Assembly (NCBI GenBank): GCA_037013685.1
Contig: CM072892.1
Span: forward strand, 1,612,001 to 1,676,000
Reading direction: 5' to 3'
Length of the DNA stretch: 64,000 nucleotides
Origin: Acridotheres tristis
Lineage: Eukaryota > Chordata > Aves > Passeriformes > Sturnidae
Position 1 is the first letter of the stretch. The number at the start of each line of letters is the position of its first letter. This document shows positions 21,001 through 31,930 of this stretch, piece by piece. Below the pieces are notes generated by a model. The model saw nothing but the letters and a program-made list of their open reading frames with translations. It was not told the origin of the DNA and made no database searches. The position numbers and the translations under genes are program-made.

Positions 21001-21925
21001 TTCCATTTTTGGAAGCTTCTCCACGGCCTCAGCTGAAAAGCTGAGTTCTTTTTGGGGAGCAGCACAGAAAGTTCCAAACTCCCAGTTTAGGTTTCGGGGT
21101 TCCAACCCCCAGCCGTTGGAATTTGGGAAGCTGGAGGTGACACTCAGATGTTTCCTCCCTGGCTCTTGTGGGCACTCAGCATTTCCTCCGTGTCCTTCCA
21201 AACCCAGGACATTTTTCCCTCTCTCCCATCGTGTTCCAGACTCACCTGCTGCCTCATTCCTTGGGATTGATGCATTTTCCAACATCCCCTGACAGCTGAG
21301 CCCTTTGGAGCCTGATTGGTGTGGAAAGGTGAGGAGCCCCAGGGAAATGCAGTTGGAAAGTCAGACCTGTGGCCTGGGGTTTCACCTTTGGAGTTCTAGC
21401 AGCAGGAAAATGGGATTTTGGGCACTGAGCACACCCACAGAGCTCTCAAGGAGAGGGATCAGTGCATGCCAGGCCTGGAGCTGGGGGCAGAGGGCAGGAT
21501 CCGAGTGATCCCAAGGTTTTTGTCATTCCAGACGTGCTGGGAATGCTGCAGATCTGCCCAGGGCGTTCCACACCTTGGACTTGCAGGTGGAAATCTTCAG
21601 ACTCGGTTTCCAACCCTTTTTGAAGGATTTCCTCCCTCAGCAGCTCGTGTTTCATGGCTTTGAGGGAATTAAAGGTTTGCTTTTCCCTATTAGCTCCCCC
21701 CATCCAGTTTTGGCCATTTCCAGTTTGAAAGATGCCCACCAGTAGGAGCAGGACAAGGAAATGCCAGCAGGGGAAGTTCCAGGCAGGAAAAGTCAGGGGT
21801 GTTGGAACAAATGTGTCACTGAACTGAAACAGAGCACAGAAAACACAACAAAGTGTTTTCCCGTGAGGTTTCCATGGGGAACTGCTGAAGGAGACAGAAA
21901 TTCCCCTGGTTTTCCACACCAGCAG
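21001..21925. other. Unassigned sequence, no gene supported
   Basis: GC-moderate single-copy-looking DNA. The minus-strand 265-codon frame (21446-22243) runs into the CR1 copy on its right and has no recognisable domain. Confidence 0.45.
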
Positions 21926-22463
21926 CTTCACTGTGTGGTTGGAAAATCCCTCCAGGATTATTGAGTCCCAGCTGTGCCAAATCTTCACCCTGTGCCCATC
22001 CCAGAGCTCTGAGTGCCACCCCCAGGAATTGCTGGGACACCTCCAGGGATGGGCACTCCAACCCTCCCTGGGCACTTCCAATCCCTGCCCACCCTTTCCA
22101 TGGGGAAATTCCTGCTGCTCTCCACCCTGAGCCTGCCCTGGCCCAGCCTGAGGCCGTTCCCTCTCCTCCTGTCCCTGTTCCCTGTTCCCAGATCCCAAAT
22201 CCCCCCGGCTGTCCCCTCCTGGCAGGGAGTTGTGCAGAGCCACAAGGGCCCCCCTGAGCCTCCTTTTCTCCAGGCTGAGCCCCTTCCCAGCCCCCTCAGG
22301 AATTCTCCATTCCCTTCCCAGCTCCCTCAGGGATTCTCCATTCCCTTCCCAGCTCCCTCAGGAATTCTCCATTCCCTTCCCAGCTCCCTCAGGAATTCTC
22401 CATTCCCTTCCCAGCTCCATTCCCTGGACACACTCCAGCCCCTCAGTGTTGCTGTTTTTGAAA
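21926..22463 (-). mobile_element. CR1 LINE 3' region, inverted, the longest copy here
   Basis: About 540 bp in inverted order: GGTTGGAAAATCCCTCCAGG, GAGTGCCACCCCCAGG, CCTGAGGCCGTTCCCTCTCC, GTGCAGAGCCACAAGGGCCC, CTTTTCTCCAGGCTGAGCCC and CCCTGGACACACTCCAGCCC. Reaches further into the element than most copies. An internal 31-bp array interrupts it. Confidence 0.85.
22286..22425. repeat. 31-bp tandem repeat inside CR1, about 4 copies
   Basis: Unit AATTCTCCATTCCCTTCCCA plus GCTCCCTCAGG repeats about four times with one GGATT variant. The unit derives from the CR1 block around it. Confidence 0.9.
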
Positions 22464-23469
22464 GATCTGAACAGAAACGATGAAGCTGAACCACAAAAAC
22501 AGCAACACACAGAAAATCCAGAGTCAGCACAGGCAGAGCTGAGGCTCCAGCCCTGAGAAAAACAGGATTCCCACTTCCAAATCAGTGGGAAAACAACGAC
22601 TGAGGAGGAGGGAAATGCACACAGCAAAGGGAAGAGCTCCAGGGAGCACCTGAAGGCTCAGCAGGCTGGGAATGCCGTGAGGATGGAGCTGGCACCACCA
22701 GCACCGGGCACATCCCACCCAACCAGGGCCAGGGGGAAAGCACAGCCATAAAATCCAGCTTTGTCCTGCCTGCCCCGTGCCAGGGCCCAGCAGAATTCCA
22801 GGAACAGCCAAGGCTCCCTGTGCCAGAGCCAACACCAACCTCTTCCTTCCCGGGAAGATGTGCAGGGATGGCAGCAGGTGCCAAGAATTCGGTGCCAGCA
22901 GAGCATGAAGGTGTCAGGAGTTGGATTCCGTGATCCTTGTGAGTCCTATAACCGAGGGTATTCCAGGAAAAAATCAGTTTTCCAACAGGCTGGATCTCAG
23001 TGACATCTGCCCCGTGCAGATTGGCTTTAATCACATTGCTGGCACTTCCAGAACAAATTCCAAGCTCCTGCTCCAGGTTGGAGGACAGGAATTAATTTAC
23101 TGGGGGGCTTTGATCAGAACTTGGAGTGTCCCAGCCGTGATCCATCAGCTCCCTGCAGGATCTGTCCAGGTGCATCAGCTCAGCCCAGAACTGTGCAAGC
23201 TAAAGGGATTTAATCCATGTTTTCCCAGTGTGGAGTAGGGAAAGATTAATTCCCAATTTTTTTCCACAGGTTGGGGCACAGATGGGAGCTGGAGGTGTCA
23301 GATTTTGTTAAACTGCTGAAATTCCATCCTGTTTCACATCCTGCCAGGTAATGGGAAAGGTTACAGGTAAATAAAAGTGCTCTCTGCTGAAAAGAAACAG
23401 CTTGGATGATTCCCAAAGGACCCAAAAAAAAAAAAGAAATCCTTCTTCCAGGACCCCAAAATAATTTAA
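22464..23469. other. Unassigned sequence, no gene supported
   Basis: Frames of 80-150 codons on both strands without recognisable features. An A run at 23425-23436. Nothing named. Confidence 0.4.
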
Positions 23470-23950
23470 TTTCCTTAAAAAACGCTGAGGGCCTGGCAAA
23501 ATGGGAATGATCAGGAATGCCCAGGCTCAGGGAGTCAAAGAGCAAAGTAAAAATAGAATTCGTCTGCTTAATTCTGAGCATCACTTGTGCTGTGTGGAGG
23601 TGAAATGTGTTTGACATGAAAACCTGTAAAATCCCAGCTCTGGGTGTCGGAGTTATTGTATTCCCACAGAATTTGGGGAAGATAAGCTCAAATTCCCTCC
23701 CTGTGCTGTGCAAGTTCTTGCCTGGTCCCTGGGGTGTGAGAGCTGAGTCAGGAGTTTTCCTCCTGAGCTCAGGATTAAAAGCTTTAACTTCAGGAGTCAA
23801 CAAAAAGGCCAAGGAAGAAGCTGTGAGCCAATTTCAATCCCAGCAGGAGGAAAAGCCAGGAATCCACGAGTCATTCCTTGTGCCGGGTCCTGAGTCAGGT
23901 TAGAGATGCAATAATTGCATTTGTGTTCCCCTGCTGGTGCCAAACTGAAT
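23470..23950. other. Weak candidate conserved element
   Basis: Non-repetitive stretch (TCGTCTGCTTAATTCTGAGC, GAGATGCAATAATTGC) without CR1 signature. Called by texture only. Confidence 0.2.
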
Positions 23951-24664
23951 TCTCCCAAGAAATCACAAGATCCAGGACTATTGTTTGTATCCCACGGCCT
24001 TTCCAAAGGATGCCCATGGATGCCAGCACAGTAAAATCTTTTAGGAGTCATCCCAATCCCATCATTCTGTCCGTGGATTTGAAAATATCAAGGAATTCAC
24101 AGGCTGGGTATTTAAATGTTTTTTTACACAACTACTTGAGCAGCTCCAAAGTGACTTCAGCATCTCCCTGACAAGACCCCACGCTGAGTTTTTATCCCAA
24201 GGGATTCAGCTGCCAAGTTGTGACACGGAGACAAAAGGAGGGAACACAAAAGCCAGGCCTGGATGCGTGGCTGCCCCTGGTTTGCAGATCAAAAGGAACA
24301 AGCCAGCCTTTAAAAAGCCAGCACGGATTTGGCCTTTGGAAATCCATCACCTTGGCAGCACAAGGAACAGGGAATTCCAATGGACAAACCTCGGCACCGG
24401 AGCCGGCCGGAGTTTGCTGGACCAGAGGCATCAAAGGCGAGGAATGTGGGAATTCCCTGCCAGGACAGACTCACCTGCACAGAGACTCCCTCAGGTGTGG
24501 GCTCCTCCATCCCAGGAGCCAAATTCCGGGAATGGGATTGACTGGAAGATGAGCTGTGCCCGGATTCCCAATTCCTCCTGCAGAGCTGCCAAGGGAGGGG
24601 TTTCCACTCAAATTCCCAGGGCCTTGCTCATGTTTTCCAGATTCTCAGAGCATCCCAAAATCCC
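23951..24664. other. Unassigned sequence, no gene supported
   Basis: No repeat family or exon recognised; competing frames on both strands. Confidence 0.4.
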
Positions 24665-25016
24665 GGGATGGTTTTGGATGGACAAGGCTTGGAGCAGCCT
24701 GGGATGGTGGAAAGTGTCTTTTCCCATGGCAGGGATAATGGGATAATGGGATGGGATGGGATGGGATGGGATAATGGGATGGGATGGGATGGGATGGGAT
24801 GGGATAATGGGATGGGATGGGATAATGGGATGGGATGGGATGGGATGGGATGGGATGGGATGGGATGGGATGGGATGGGATGGGATGGGATGGGATAATG
24901 GGATGGGATGGGATGGGATGGGATGGGATGGGATGGGATGGGATGGGATGGGATGGGATGGGATGGGATGGGATGGGATTTAAGATCCCTTCCCAAATAT
25001 TCTGGGATTCCATAAC
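24665..25016 (+). mobile_element. CR1 3' end split by a GGGAT microsatellite
   Basis: Left part GGACAAGGCTTGGAGCAGCC, CCATGGCAGGG; right part ATTTAAGATCCCTTCCC, ATTCTGGGATTCCATAAC. Together they form one CR1 3' end. The 248-bp array sits where unexpanded copies have only GGAATGGGATGGGATTTAAG. Confidence 0.88.
24732..24979 (+). repeat. (GGGAT)n microsatellite with GGGATAAT variants
   Basis: About 248 bp of GGGAT units with several GGGATAAT units in the left half and one at 24893-24900. Seeded by the short GGGATGGGAT of the CR1 3' end. Generates false reading frames rich in MGWDG or HPIPS. Confidence 0.97.
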
Positions 25017-25179
25017 ACAAAGGGAATTGGAATGTGCCAGGGCAGCAAAAAACAGCTTTACCTCAGGAATGGGATTTTGGGATTTATTGGAACAACTTCC
25101 TAAGTTTCCTGGGATTTATTAAATGGGTTTTTTCCATGGCAGGTGGGTGAACTCCACTCTTCTCCCTGCGTTTTATCCC
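25017..25179. other. Unassigned sequence
   Basis: Nothing recognised. Confidence 0.35.
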
Positions 25180-25560
25180 TGGAATGCCAGTGATAATTTA
25201 GTGAGGAATTAAATCAATCATTCTTTCTGTCATTAATTCAGATTGAGCTCCAAAGCCATTCCTGGTATTTCAATCCAGGAACAGTCATCCCACCTCTTCT
25301 AACAAAGCCGCCCTCCAAATCAGAAATATCTTGGATTTTTCCCTACTTTTTTCTTTCCTCCATTCAAAAGCTGCAGCTTTCCAGAGAATATTTCACTTCT
25401 CTTTTAAAGGAGTATTTATTAAAACTTTTGTCAGCCTACTCCAGAAATCAGAGGCTGAGATAAGAGGAAATAAGAGCATCCTTTTCCCAGCCCTGTGCTC
25501 CATCCATCCTGCAAAGGGATGAGGAAAAGAAACAGATGGAGCAAGTCGAATATCGACCCT
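25180..25560. other. Candidate conserved non-coding element
   Basis: AT-rich single-copy stretch: GTGATAATTTAGTGAGG, TTAAATCAATCATTC, GTCATTAATTCAG. Lies just upstream of the TATA-like site at 25631. Called by texture. Confidence 0.25.
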
Positions 25561-25630
25561 GGGCAAGACAAATGAAACCTGCTCCCAGGATTTATTTGGG
25601 ATATACTCACAGATCTCAGGGAGAGGAGTG

Positions 25631-25638
25631 TATAAAAG
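25631..25638 (+). promoter_or_regulatory. TATA-box-like motif, possible promoter
   Basis: A perfect TATAAAAG core within GAGTGTATAAAAGGGGCTGC is followed by GC-richer DNA (GGTGCTTCCGGGTGATT) at about the spacing of a start site near 25660. Only an 83-codon frame (25744-25995) without recognisable domains follows. Such cores occur by chance, so this is weak. Confidence 0.2.
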
Positions 25639-26354
25639 GGGCTGCTCCTCCCTGGTGCTTCCGGGTGATTATGTGAAGGATTCGGAGCTTCCCCACGGAA
25701 ACGGCGGAGCTGTGAATTTATTAAATCTGATTTTCCGTGAAGGATGAGGTGTCAGCAGCGCCAGGAGGCAGCAGCAGCTCCCTGTACCTCGGCTCATGGA
25801 CAAAGACAGGCTCAGGGAGTTCAGGGCTGGAGTTTCAGGCTTCAGTGTGATGATGAAGTGGGAGCTCCGTTGACTCATCCGTATTCCCGGCACAATTCCC
25901 TCTTGGAAAGGGGAGTCCATGCAATCCATCCTGCCCGAGGCACTGTGTCAGGGCCAGGAAGGAGCCAGGGAAGCGTCACCAGGAATTCTGATTAAACCAG
26001 CAGGGCTCTTGGAGCTGGAGTCACACTCCCAGTATTCCAAATATTCCAAATATTCCCAATATTCCCAATATTCCACGGATGAATTTCCCCAGGACCGCAG
26101 GGGAGGACAAACCTCTGCAGCCACAGCTCCCAATCCATGCAGGAATTCTTGTTGGGCTTTTGTGGGAATTGCTCCTCCACCCTCCTCGATCCTTCCTGGC
26201 TAAAGGGGCAGGCAAGGAGAAGGACTGGGTGAGCTGGATGAGCTGGATGAGCTGGATGAGCTGGATCCTGACCCCTCCTCTGCTGCCAGGAGATCCCACC
26301 TGGAACATCATGGACAGTCGTGGTGTCCTCAACAAAAGGAAATGGAATTGTTGG
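25639..26354. repeat. Unassigned sequence with two 9-bp arrays
   Basis: At about 26031-26072, TATTCCAAA/TATTCCCAA repeats about five times; at about 26226-26264, TGAGCTGGA repeats four times. The rest is unassigned and no gene is supported. Confidence 0.6.
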
Positions 26355-26755
26355 AGCAAATCCAGAGGAGCCCACGAGGCTGCAGAAGGGACTGTGGCAC
26401 CTTCCCAATGGAGAAAGGCTGGGAGAGCTGGGAATGCTCCCCTCAGGCTGGAGAGGGGCAGGTTGTGTGGAGACCTCCCAGCCCCATCCAGGGTCTGCCT
26501 ACAGGGAACCAGAGAGGGACAAATCCTCAGGAGCTGGAGTGACAGGACACTGAGGAAATTTATGTGGGAATTCCTGGCTGGGAGAGTGGGGAGGCCCTGG
26601 AATGGAATTCCCAGAGCAGCTGTGGCTGCCCCTGGATCCCTGGAATGCCCAAGGCCAGGTTGGACATTGGAACAGTGGCAGGTGTCCCTGCCATGGCAGG
26701 GCTGGGATGGGATTTAAATTCCCTTCCAACCCCAACCATTCCATGATGATCCCAT
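26355..26755 (+). mobile_element. CR1 LINE 3' region
   Basis: Starts CCAGAGGAGCCCACGAGGCT, then GGAGAAAGGCTGGGAGAGC, GGAATTCCCAGAGCAGCTG, TGGCTGCCCCTGGATCC, GGCCAGGTTGGACATTGG, GGTGTCCCTGCCATGG and the tail CCAACCATTCCATGATGAT. About 400 bp, sense orientation. Confidence 0.85.
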
Positions 26756-26983
26756 AGCCCAGTGGGTGCATCATGAATTCATTTGCTTTGTTGTGTTTTT
26801 AGGGAGCCTCACATCCCATGGGGGCAGCAGCTCCATTTTTGGCAGCCTGGGCTCTCTTTTGCTCTCCAGCTGCATTTTGGGGTGTTTGGAATCTCAGGCT
26901 GGGCTGTCCCAGCTCCTGGGATGATCCCATGGGATGTTTTGTCCTCCCTTCCTGGGTATTTGAGTGTCCTTGTAGGACCTGGG
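26756..26983. other. Unassigned sequence between two CR1 copies
   Basis: Nothing recognised. Confidence 0.35.
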
Positions 26984-27115
26984 AGGGTGGGGAGGGGCCG
27001 GGCTGGAATTCCCAGATTTGCTGTGGCTGCCCCTGGATCCCTGGAATGTCCAAGGCCAGGTTGGACATTGGGACAGTGGGAGGTGTCCCTGCCATGGCAG
27101 GGCTGGCTCTGGTTT
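26984..27115 (+). mobile_element. CR1 3' fragment lacking its tail
   Basis: GGGCTGGAATTCCCAGATTT, GCTGTGGCTGCCCCTGGATC, GGCCAGGTTGGACATTGG, GGTGTCCCTGCCATGGC. The terminal block seen in other copies is missing. Confidence 0.82.
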
Positions 27116-27477
27116 CTCCTGTAAACCAGGATTAATCCCTTCTTTTTCACCCATGCCAATTCCAATGACAAATTCCTGAATTTTTATCCATCCCTCCATC
27201 ATCCCCACCTTGCACTGCACACACCCAGCAGGCAAAGCAGGCCTTTGTCTCCTGGCCAAGAAATTCGGGGCTGGAGAAACACAGAAAAAAAATGAAATAG
27301 GGACCAACATTCCCACTTTTGATGGAAGAGCATCCAAGCAGGAAGACAGGAGAACTCTCCAGCTCTCCCAGGCTGGTGAGAGACTGATTTTTCCAAAATA
27401 CAGCTCCATTTTAATCAGAATTTATTCAGCTCCATGCAGGCAGAGCTGCTGAGAGTGGATGCAAATAGAGGATGTCA
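27116..27477. other. Unassigned sequence, no gene supported
   Basis: A minus-strand frame of 171 codons (26894-27409) overlaps the CR1 piece and has no domain I recognise. Confidence 0.4.
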
Positions 27478-27645
27478 GGTTAGATATCCATGGCATGAAA
27501 CATTATCCTGCTTCTTATTCCAGTCTGGGAATATTTGTATTCTTTAAGATGCTGACTTCATCAAAATTCTCTAATTTTGCCTTATTAAGACTCAGATCAT
27601 GGCATTTTAAGAGATAAATTCTCCAATCCTGGCAGTGGGTTTGGT
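27478..27645. other. Candidate conserved non-coding element
   Basis: AT-rich single-copy block (GGTTAGATATCCATGGCATG, GGGAATATTTGTATTC, TTTGCCTTATTAAGACTC) with no repeat features. Enhancer-like by texture. Confidence 0.3.
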
Positions 27646-27714
27646 TTCAGTAAAAGCAGAGCTCATGGAAATTTCCAGGTCCTGGGAATTTCTCATCCAG
27701 AGGAAAATTGAAGC

Positions 27715-27785
27715 AGTTTAGGCAGAGGATTGGAACTGGAACATCTTTAAGGTCTCATCCAACCCAAACCATTCCATGATTCTCT
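27715..27785 (+). mobile_element. CR1 extreme 3' tail
   Basis: GGATTGGAACTGGAACATCT, then TTAAGGTCTCATCCAACCC and AACCATTCCATGATTCTCTG. About 70 bp. Confidence 0.7.
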
Positions 27786-28099
27786 GACTCGTGTTCCTTG
27801 ACTTGATTGTGGCCCAAAAGCACCTCAAATTTAACAAAAATGCAATTAAAAAAAAAAAAAAAAATTCTTCCTAAATTTTAAAGACATTCTGAAATGTGGC
27901 ACAAATAAATTCAAACTATAAATCAGACATCACTGTTACCAATGAGGGTAATCAACCAATCAATAAATTTATTGATTAATTTTCTTGCAGATCTGCTCTG
28001 ACATACCTCCAAATGCTGAAATCCCTCCAGATTCCCAAGCTTTGTGGATGCCAGCCTGGCAAATCCCTGGAAAAAAAAAAAAGAGATTCTCTGCTCAAG
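27786..28099. other. AT-rich unassigned sequence
   Basis: A run at 27847-27863. Around 27945-27985 the sequence CAACCAATCAATAAATTTAT folds onto nearby TTGATTAATT. No gene. Confidence 0.35.
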
Positions 28100-28340
28100 A
28101 TGAAGTGGCCTGAGTGACAGGACAAAAGGAAATGGCCCCAAGTGACACCAGGGCAGGGTTGGATTGGATATGAGGAAAAATTTCTCCATGGCAAGCACGG
28201 AGATGGAACAGCAAGGATTGAATCCCCATCCCTGGAAGTGTCCCCAAAATGTCTGGGGGTGGCACTTGAGGATTTGGATTAGTGGTGATGTTGGTTGATG
28301 ATCCCAAAGGTTTTTTTCCAACCTTAACAATTCCGTGGTT
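28100..28340 (+). mobile_element. CR1 LINE 3' region, second subfamily
   Basis: GTGACAGGACAAAAGGAAAT, GGATATGAGGAAAAATTTCT, CCATCCCTGGAAGTGTCCCC, GGTGGCACTTGAGGATTTGG, TGATGTTGGTTGATGATCCC, and tail CCAACCTTAACAATTCCGTG. The GGCACTTGAGGA block places it with the AGTGCCAC-type copies (10.1, 14.2 and 47.9 kb). Confidence 0.82.
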
Positions 28341-28371
28341 TTTTTTGAAGTCCTTAACAGGAGTGAATTCA

Positions 28372-28470
28372 TTTCCCATTTCCCATTTTCCCATCATTTC
28401 CCATTTTCCCATCATTTCCCATTTTCCCATCATTTCCCATTTCCCATTTTTTCCATCATTTCCCATTTTC
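28372..28470. repeat. 18-bp minisatellite beside a CR1 tail
   Basis: TTTCCCATTTTCCCATCA units, about five with imperfect ends. It begins about 30 bp after the CR1 3' end. Confidence 0.9.
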
Positions 28471-28770
28471 AGCATCTCCAGTGGTGTCTGGGATGATTGG
28501 ACACCCCAGGATCCCATTCAACCCAATCAATGCACGGATTTCTAGTGACCATCCCAGAGATACCTGGGAATGGCAGGAATTAATGGGAGAAAACACTTTT
28601 CTTCTCCAAAGCCACCTCCTGGTTACAACCAGAAACGGGAAAAGTTTCCCTGTTACTGTAGGATCTGTAGGAAAAACCCTTTTTCCTCAGGTTTTCTGGA
28701 CAAAAAAATTTAAATGTTGAATGTTTAAATTTTAATTTTAAAAATGCTGAATTGATAATTCCTTCCCAGG
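28471..28770. other. Unassigned sequence
   Basis: Nothing recognised. Confidence 0.35.
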
Positions 28771-28895
28771 CAAAATCATGGAATCATCAAGATGGGAAAA
28801 GATTCCAGGATCATCCATCCAACCTTTGAACAAGTACTGCTAATCCATAGCACTAAGTGCCACATCCACTGGTTTTAAACACTTACAGGTGCATC
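28771..28895 (-). mobile_element. Degraded CR1 3'-end fragment, inverted
   Basis: CAAAATCATGGAATCATCAA, GATGGGAAAAGATTCC, ATCCAACCTTTGAAC, CACTAAGTGCCACATCCACT, TTTTAAACACTTACAGG follow the inverted order of the second CR1 subfamily. Confidence 0.65.
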
Positions 28896-29464
28896 AGATC
28901 CCAAAATTCCTTTCAAATCCATAAATGGACTTAAAAATAGGACTTTCAAAGGAGAGTTGGACTGAATGATCTTTAGAAGTCCCTCAGAAACCACTCTGGG
29001 TTGTGTGACATCAGAAACATCTGGATTAACAAATTCCTTTTGTGGGGAAGAAGGCAACACTGCCCTGATTTTCCAGAGGGGATTTCTTTGGGGGTTTTTC
29101 CTGAAATTCCCCGAACAAAGCTGTAAATTAATGATGATCCAATGAACTTCCAGAGAATCCTTGGGAACATGGGGTCTGCAGCTCCAGGGAAAGGCTGGGA
29201 TGTTTTTATTCCCACATTTCTTCGTGCTCAGTGTGGGATAATTGAAGAGATTTTTATTTCCACTGTTTGCTTATCTCTAATTACCAGCTGCTGGGCTTGG
29301 GGTTTTATTCCAGCAGCAAACCCTCTGAAACACCTATCCAGGAGCCCTTTTGTCAGGAAATTTCAGGAGCTCTGCTGGAATCTCAGAGATTTTAAAAGGA
29401 AAAAAAATTTTCCACAAATGACCAACACAGGTTGGATCTCCACAACAAGTTTCTGTTGGATTTA
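28896..29464. other. Unassigned sequence with a short CR1-like remnant
   Basis: Near 28945-28985, GGAGAGTTGGACTGAATGAT and CTTTAGAAGTCCC resemble a CR1 tail. The remainder (GTAAATTAATGATGATCC and others) is single-copy-looking. No gene. Confidence 0.4.
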
Positions 29465-29770
29465 ACACAACAAATGGCACTTGGGGACATGGAAAGTGGA
29501 GGCCTTGGGAGTGCTGGGATAATGGGATCTCATCCCTGGCTCTGCTCTGGGGGCCAAGAAATGGCACCAGATGAATGGGCAGGGATTGATCCCAGGAATT
29601 CCCCCTGGGCAGGAGCGGAAATTCTGCCCTGGGCACTGAACAGATCCCAGAGAGGGATGGATTCTCCTCCCTGAGGAAATTCCAGAATTGTCTGGACACA
29701 ATCCTGTGCTGGAGCAGATGCTCTGTTGTGGTTCCTTCCAGCCTGACCATCCCGGAATTCTGGGATTATT
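29465..29770 (+). mobile_element. Two broken CR1 3' remnants
   Basis: GGCACTTGGGGACATGG then CCTTGGGAGTGCTGGGAT (left) and GAGAGGGATGGATTCTCC, AGAATTGTCTGGACACAATC, GTGGTTCCTTCCAGCCTGAC (right) each follow CR1 sense order. The middle is unassigned. Confidence 0.55.
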
Positions 29771-29868
29771 TCCACCTCTGGTGAATCCAACATTCTACCA
29801 ATCTTCCCATTGTCTCCTCTGCCTGCCGAGCTCCCTCCGGTACCTCCGGGATCTCCGTGACTTCCTGT

Positions 29869-30470
29869 CCTGGTTTGAGAGACAGGTGTTTGTTAACAAA
29901 GGCTGGAGCCTCTCTTGAAATGGAGAATGTAAACCTCCTCCTTTTTCCAAATTATTATAATTTTGATACTTAAGGGGCTCTCAGGCAAAGCTGTGGGAAT
30001 AGGAATAACAGTTCTTTGCCAGGACAATTCCAATAGCAATGCAGGATTGCAGAGAACAAACCCAGAGCAGGGGCAGAGGGAGAATCCAAGGTGCCCCGTC
30101 AGTCAGTCAGGGTTGGTGCAGTCCCATCCCATGGTGGCTGATCCTCCTGCAGGGACAGATGTGGTTCTGCTGGAGCAGGGCTCCTGCACAAGGGGCACTT
30201 TTCCTCCAAAGCTGCAGGGATGATGTGCAAGGCTCTGGTTTTCCTCTGGGATCCAGTGGGAAAAGGCTGCTCTGCTGTTCCAAATCTCCCCTTTGATCTG
30301 GGTAGGAAATGCTCGGCTCCTGCCCTGGCTGGAGCATCTCCCCATGGGATGATGGAATTTGATCAGCCCTGCCCTGGGACTGCATGGCCATGGACAGGAG
30401 AGATCTCCTGGAGGGAGGATGGGCTGTGGGGAAGAGAAAGAACACTGCCACAGCTGGGTGAACAGCTGGG
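29869..30470 (+). mobile_element. LTR-like dispersed repeat, direct copy 1
   Basis: Begins CCTGGTTTGAGAGACAGGTG just after TGT, as LTRs often do, and carries TTGAAATGGAGAATGTAAAC and GGGGCTCTCAGGCAAAGC. Matches 34677-35278 with no net indel and about eight substitutions by eye. Sequence of this type is, to my recollection, common in passerine genomes as LTR material, but I cannot name the family. Homology ends abruptly at 30470. Frames inside (155 and 138 codons, minus) have no retroviral domains. Confidence 0.6.
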
Positions 30471-30829
30471 ATAGAGCACACACTGCTGGGCACGGCCTGA
30501 CTGGAAAACCAGGACACTTCCAATCCTCCATCTCAACATTTAACCTCTTTATATTCCAGTTTTGCTGCACACTTGAATTTCCAGCCAGAATTTAGGCAGA
30601 GCCCTGAGCCCGAGCTGGGGCTGGGGCTGCATTCCCAGAGCAGAAGAAATCCCTTTTCCAGGAGCCCCTTCCCTGTATTTAGGAGGGGTTTGGTGGTTAA
30701 AACCTTCCCCCTGTGCTGTAGTAGCTGCAGCTGCTCCAGATTTGAAACTTCCAGAGGAGTAAGAATCATTTCCCCCTTAGAAAAGCAGACAAGAGCTGCA
30801 GCAGCCGTCGATCAGAGCAGAAAAGGGAA
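30471..30829. other. Unassigned sequence after copy 1
   Basis: Not shared with the flank of copy 2. No gene recognised. Confidence 0.4.
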
Positions 30830-31145
30830 TTTATTGCTGATTAAAACACCTCTAAACCTGCCCAGGTGAGCAGCTCTTACCTGCACAGGTTGTTGTGCAC
30901 CTCAGATTCACCCAGCACCATTCCCGAGCCACAGGAATGATTAAAAACCATTGGGGAAAAGGAAGGCAGAGTGCAAAGGGCAATTATGCTTGATAAACAT
31001 GATTAATTAGCACAGGAAGCTCGTTAAGTGCTGCCCCAGCACAGTCACACTGCAGTGATTGATGTTGGCTGGTCCAGCTCGGTGGGAGCACAATTGATCC
31101 GAATTCCCCTGTCAGGACACGACCAGAACAACTGACCTCATTCAG
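30830..31145. other. Candidate conserved non-coding element
   Basis: Single-copy block with E-box-like CAGGTGAG, GCTTGATAAACATGATTAAT then TAGCAC, CGTTAAGTGCTG and GCAGTGATTGATGTTGG. Enhancer-like by motif density. No coding frame. Confidence 0.33.
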
Positions 31146-31930
31146 GATGAGTGGAAATTTTCCCTGTGCTGCTTCCCAAAATTCCCTCATCCATCTTTCT
31201 CCCACAGCAGCTGCTCCCAGCCTGCCCCAGTCCCACCAGGGCAGCAGATTTGGGGCTGCTGGGATGTGCTCAGTGCTGTGTCCATGCACCTCATTCCTGC
31301 TTTTCCTTGGAAAATCCCAAGGGTGTAGGGATTTCCGATCCAGGCAGGAAACAGAGCAAGGAGTGACCAAATCCCTGCTCCCTTCCATTCATTTTAAGAA
31401 CCAGCACAAAGGGAGGAGTTTGGGAGCCACAAAAGCTCCAGCACAAGCAGAGGGAATGGTTTGGCAGGAAATCTTCCCTGGAAGTCAGGGAACAGGGGTG
31501 GCACTGGATAATCTTGTATTGATCCTTCAAGATATCCCTGATGATCAATCACCGGAATAATGACAATTTCTTCCCATCAGGAATAAATCACCATGGAATC
31601 AGGAGGGGAAGGGTTCATTATTCTCATGGCAAATGCAAGAATCAGCATTTGGCTCATTATGGAATATCCAGAGCAGCAGGAACATCTTCCCACTTCTCCA
31701 GCAGCTCCCAAAAAATGATGGCTCCAATCTCCCAGAGGCTCAGCAGCTCTGGCTGTGCCTTGCTCTGCTCCTCCTTGGTGGGAAAGGTTTTTGTTTTCCA
31801 AGAATCCAACAGAATTCTGCTTTCCTGAGGTGCCCGTGAATCTTAATTTGAATATATTTAATTTTTTTTTTAATGGAGATTAAAAATCAGTTACAGCTCC
31901 CAGAAACTGGGCTGGGAAAGGTTCAGATAA
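31146..31930. other. Unassigned sequence, no gene supported
   Basis: Frames of 95-137 codons overlap on both strands without recognisable features. T run at 31862-31871. Confidence 0.4.

Noticed and set aside
21446..22243. 265-codon minus-strand frame
   Set aside because: It runs into a CR1 copy, has no recognised domain, and is contradicted by frames on the other strand.
24628..25122. MGWDG and HPIPS repeat frames as a protein
   Set aside because: They are translations of the GGGAT microsatellite. The 5-bp unit also opens all frames.
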